DNA of 64,000 nt from JAUILH01 sp965230535 (GTDB lineage: Bacteria > Bacteroidota > Bacteroidia > Flavobacteriales_D > JAUILH01). Location: positions 992,001 to 1,056,000 of the forward strand of contig OZ246009.1 in the NCBI GenBank assembly GCA_965230535.1. Reading direction: 5' to 3'. Positions 62,443 through 64,000 of this stretch are shown piece by piece (position 1 is the first letter of the stretch; each line of letters begins with the position of its first letter). The notes under the pieces were generated by a model, which worked only from the letters and a program-made list of their open reading frames with translations, was not told the DNA's origin and did not search any database. The translations under genes and the position numbers were made by a program.

Positions 62443-63422
62443 TACCGTTGTTCGTATGGCCAAAAGACGATGAATTATTGTCAAGTTGGATTGTTAGGCT
62501 CGCCATTGAACATCGGTTAACTCCCCTGGCATTTACTAGAAGTATTTTCTCAAGTGACAACATTTGGAATCGTGATGTTGATTATGGATTGCATCCTCAA
62601 AACGAGAAAATATTAAAGAAAATAACGCCCATTAAATCCATAGATCATTTGACTTTTTCAAGGTATTCAGGTGTCTTATTTGATGGTAAGGGAGTACCGT
62701 CATTTTCACCGTTTATAATGCAGCTAGGAGTCTATCATAGAAAAAGGTTTCGGCACTCTACATTATACTGCCCTTCTTGTCTCAAAAATGATAAAATACC
62801 ATACTATAGAATAGAATGGCGATTGGCAACCTCTATTTGTTGTATTAAATGTGGCTGCTTTCTGGAAGACAGATGCCCTACATGTCAATTTCCAATTGCC
62901 CCTCACAGGGTGAAAATTGGCAGAATAGAACCTCATGAAGTTGATCACACAGAATGTTGGCAGTGCGGTACAAACTTATCTTCTGCAGCCATTAAAAAGT
63001 CTGATACACGATCAATTGAGATTCAGAAATATATGTTTAGTCTAATGAATGGTGGAACTAAGACGGCTTTTCCATTGCCTCTTCAATTTTTCCAGGGACT
63101 TAGAGCTATACTTTCAATTTTACTTCGTAGATCCGAAAGAAATAGAAAGTTTACTTATAATTTATGTAATGAATTAGGATTGAATGAGCCAAGTGTTGCT
63201 GTGCAACGCCCATTTGAGTCTCAAAACTTTGTAACCAGAAGAGTACTTTTACATGTTGCTTTTTATCTTTTAGAAGACTGGCCCTATAGGTTTATCAGAA
63301 AAGCATTAGAGAATAGGATGTATAGCTCATTTCTAAAAAAAGATTTGAATTTTTTACCATATTGGTATGAGAGAGAAATAAATTGGTATCTATTCAATGA
63401 TGGCACTAAAAGTTTAGTCTGA
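62397..63422 (+). CDS. tniQ: TniQ/TnsD-type target selector
   Basis: The 341-residue protein opens with the TniQ N-domain (PKDDELLSSWIVRLA) and has two zinc-ribbon Cys clusters: C125-x2-C128 with C148/C149-x-C152, and C160-x2-C163 with a later CWQCG. After the zinc part about 130 residues remain for target DNA contact, fewer than in Tn7 TnsD (508 residues). It may be enough to recognise the comM site, or it may work with a second selector outside the window. It overlaps the next gene, convergent, by 17 bp. Confidence 0.88.
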   Translation: MDTSFNEKKSKNLDLIPLFVWPKDDELLSSWIVRLAIEHRLTPLAFTRSIFSSDNIWNRDVDYGLHPQNEKILKKITPIKSIDHLTFSRYSGVLFDGKGVPSFSPFIMQLGVYHRKRFRHSTLYCPSCLKNDKIPYYRIEWRLATSICCIKCGCFLEDRCPTCQFPIAPHRVKIGRIEPHEVDHTECWQCGTNLSSAAIKKSDTRSIEIQKYMFSLMNGGTKTAFPLPLQFFQGLRAILSILLRRSERNRKFTYNLCNELGLNEPSVAVQRPFESQNFVTRRVLLHVAFYLLEDWPYRFIRKALENRMYSSFLKKDLNFLPYWYEREINWYLFNDGTKSLV

Positions 63423-64000
63423 CTTTTAGTGAATCTTTAATTTTGTTATAGTACATCTCAGTAGTAACATTTTTTGAATTAAATCTTCGGGCAAGCAGCT
63501 GTACTTCTGACATCATCGAAAATTTAAGTTCATGGTTAAAAAGATAGGAGAGATCAGAATCCCTCCAGCAGCGATGTTTGTCTGATATTATGTCTTTCAC
63601 ATAGTCAGGTCTTGAAAGGAATGTCCAGATCAAATCATCATTTGATGATTCATTACGAGTTCGTATAAAGACACCCCTTCTTTTTTGATGTTCTGATGGT
63701 ACAATATACTCTAGTAGATATCCAAAAGTACTTTCGTCATTTTCTGCGTAATAATTAATTTTTAAACAACAGACAAAATCATTACCAACATGAACCACCG
63801 GAATGAAACGGTCTCCTTCCCCGTCTTCAACTTTTATTTTGCCGTTGAAATTACTAATCCATTCATATTCTATATGGTCATTTTTGTCATCTTCTATGGC
63901 CATTTTTATTTCATTAAATAAATTTTCAATGGACAAGGGTATCTTTGTATCATTATTGGTGTTTTCATTCCCCTCTTGGGTATGTTCTATTGGTTTTGTG
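63406..64000 (-). CDS. unrecognised transposon cargo protein (N-terminus beyond window)
   Basis: The frame is open from the stop at 63406 to the window edge (about 197 residues), and no ATG is seen, so the true start lies outside. A TTG at 63936 gives a shorter reading but the frame stays open upstream in an acidic, Asn/Thr-rich stretch, so I treat the gene as partial. The visible part is acidic and has an alpha/beta pattern (FIPVVHVGNDFVCCLKINYY). No motif is recognised. It is convergent with tniQ and is the first gene of the cargo region. Confidence 0.6.
   Translation of the reverse strand, partial: TKPIEHTQEGNENTNNDTKIPLSIENLFNEIKMAIEDDKNDHIEYEWISNFNGKIKVEDGEGDRFIPVVHVGNDFVCCLKINYYAENDESTFGYLLEYIVPSEHQKRRGVFIRTRNESSNDDLIWTFLSRPDYVKDIISDKHRCWRDSDLSYLFNHELKFSMMSEVQLLARRFNSKNVTTEMYYNKIKDSLKVRLNF

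Larger units (their letters stand above)
58947..64000 (+). mobile_element. Tn7-like transposon inserted in comM (right part outside the window)
   Basis: The element begins with TGT, the conserved end of Tn7-family transposons, at the exact break in comM. It holds tnsA, tnsB, tnsC and tniQ in overlapping order, followed by a convergent gene. TnsC (293 residues) and TniQ (341) are much shorter than the Tn7 forms and are closer in size to the Tn6022/Tn5053 group. Tn6022 and AbaR islands are known to use comM as a site. The cargo and the other end are past the window edge. No transposon-encoded Cas gene or CRISPR array is seen in the 5 kb visible. Confidence 0.88.

Noticed and set aside
58947..64000. 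CRISPR-associated transposon (CAST)
   Set aside because: TnsC and TniQ sizes would fit, but no Cas gene, CRISPR array or guide-like repeat is visible in this part of the element; left open as a question.

Overview
The window looks like a chromosomal segment of a marine-type Flavobacteriales bacterium (Bacteroidota; Crocinitomicaceae/Cryomorphaceae-like). Evidence: two large secreted proteins with type IX secretion (T9SS) C-terminal sorting domains, a GWxTD-domain lipoprotein, a GldK-like FGE-fold protein, an OmpP1/FadL porin, lipid A genes (lpxK, lpxH-type), and Bacteroidota-type promoters (TTTG / ~18 bp / TAnnTTTG), best seen in front of tRNA-Glu. The exact taxon cannot be fixed from this sequence alone.

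Layout. 1-6.9 kb (minus): GWxTD lipoprotein (cut by the left edge), rmuC, an L,D-transpeptidase and lipoprotein pair, a BamA/TamA-like barrel and ung. 7-12 kb (plus): a frameshifted tiny lipoprotein, an esterase, small exported proteins, an ankyrin lipoprotein and a class C beta-lactamase-fold hydrolase. 12-25 kb: housekeeping genes, including a zinc-ribbon protein that has lost all its cysteines, Nif3-like, lpxK, purine nucleoside phosphorylase, gatB, two TlpA-like thioredoxins, an M1 peptidase, lpxH, a methyltransferase and gapdh. 25-32 kb: two tandem 1000-residue T9SS-exported beta-propeller paralogues. 32-41 kb: lipA, a membrane barrel protein, OsmC, FadL, a low-complexity repeat lipoprotein, proS, three uncharacterised genes, tRNA-Glu, rpsT and radC. 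41-46 kb: a tight five-gene group (two deacetylase-like proteins, an AAC(3)-fold acetyltransferase, a FemAB/GNAT-like transferase and an SDR) that resembles an uncharacterised envelope or glycan modification pathway. 46-58 kb: upp, a tandem FGE-domain protein, a YjjG-type HAD, a TetA-like MFS transporter, a Cys/Lys repeat protein, the rsfS-ftsH-cdsA-psd run, birA, pyrE and a NUDIX gene.

The most notable region is 58,266-64,000. Here comM (yifB) is cut in the middle of its conserved Gly-Gly-Gly stretch by a Tn7-like transposon. The element starts with TGT at 58,947, has two 16-bp repeats at its end (13/16 identical), and carries tnsA-tnsB-tnsC-tniQ as an overlapping operon. A convergent, unrecognised gene follows and runs off the right edge. 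The other transposon end, the cargo and the 5' half of comM lie outside the window. No Cas gene or CRISPR array is visible here, so whether the element targets comM by protein alone or has a second route cannot be decided.
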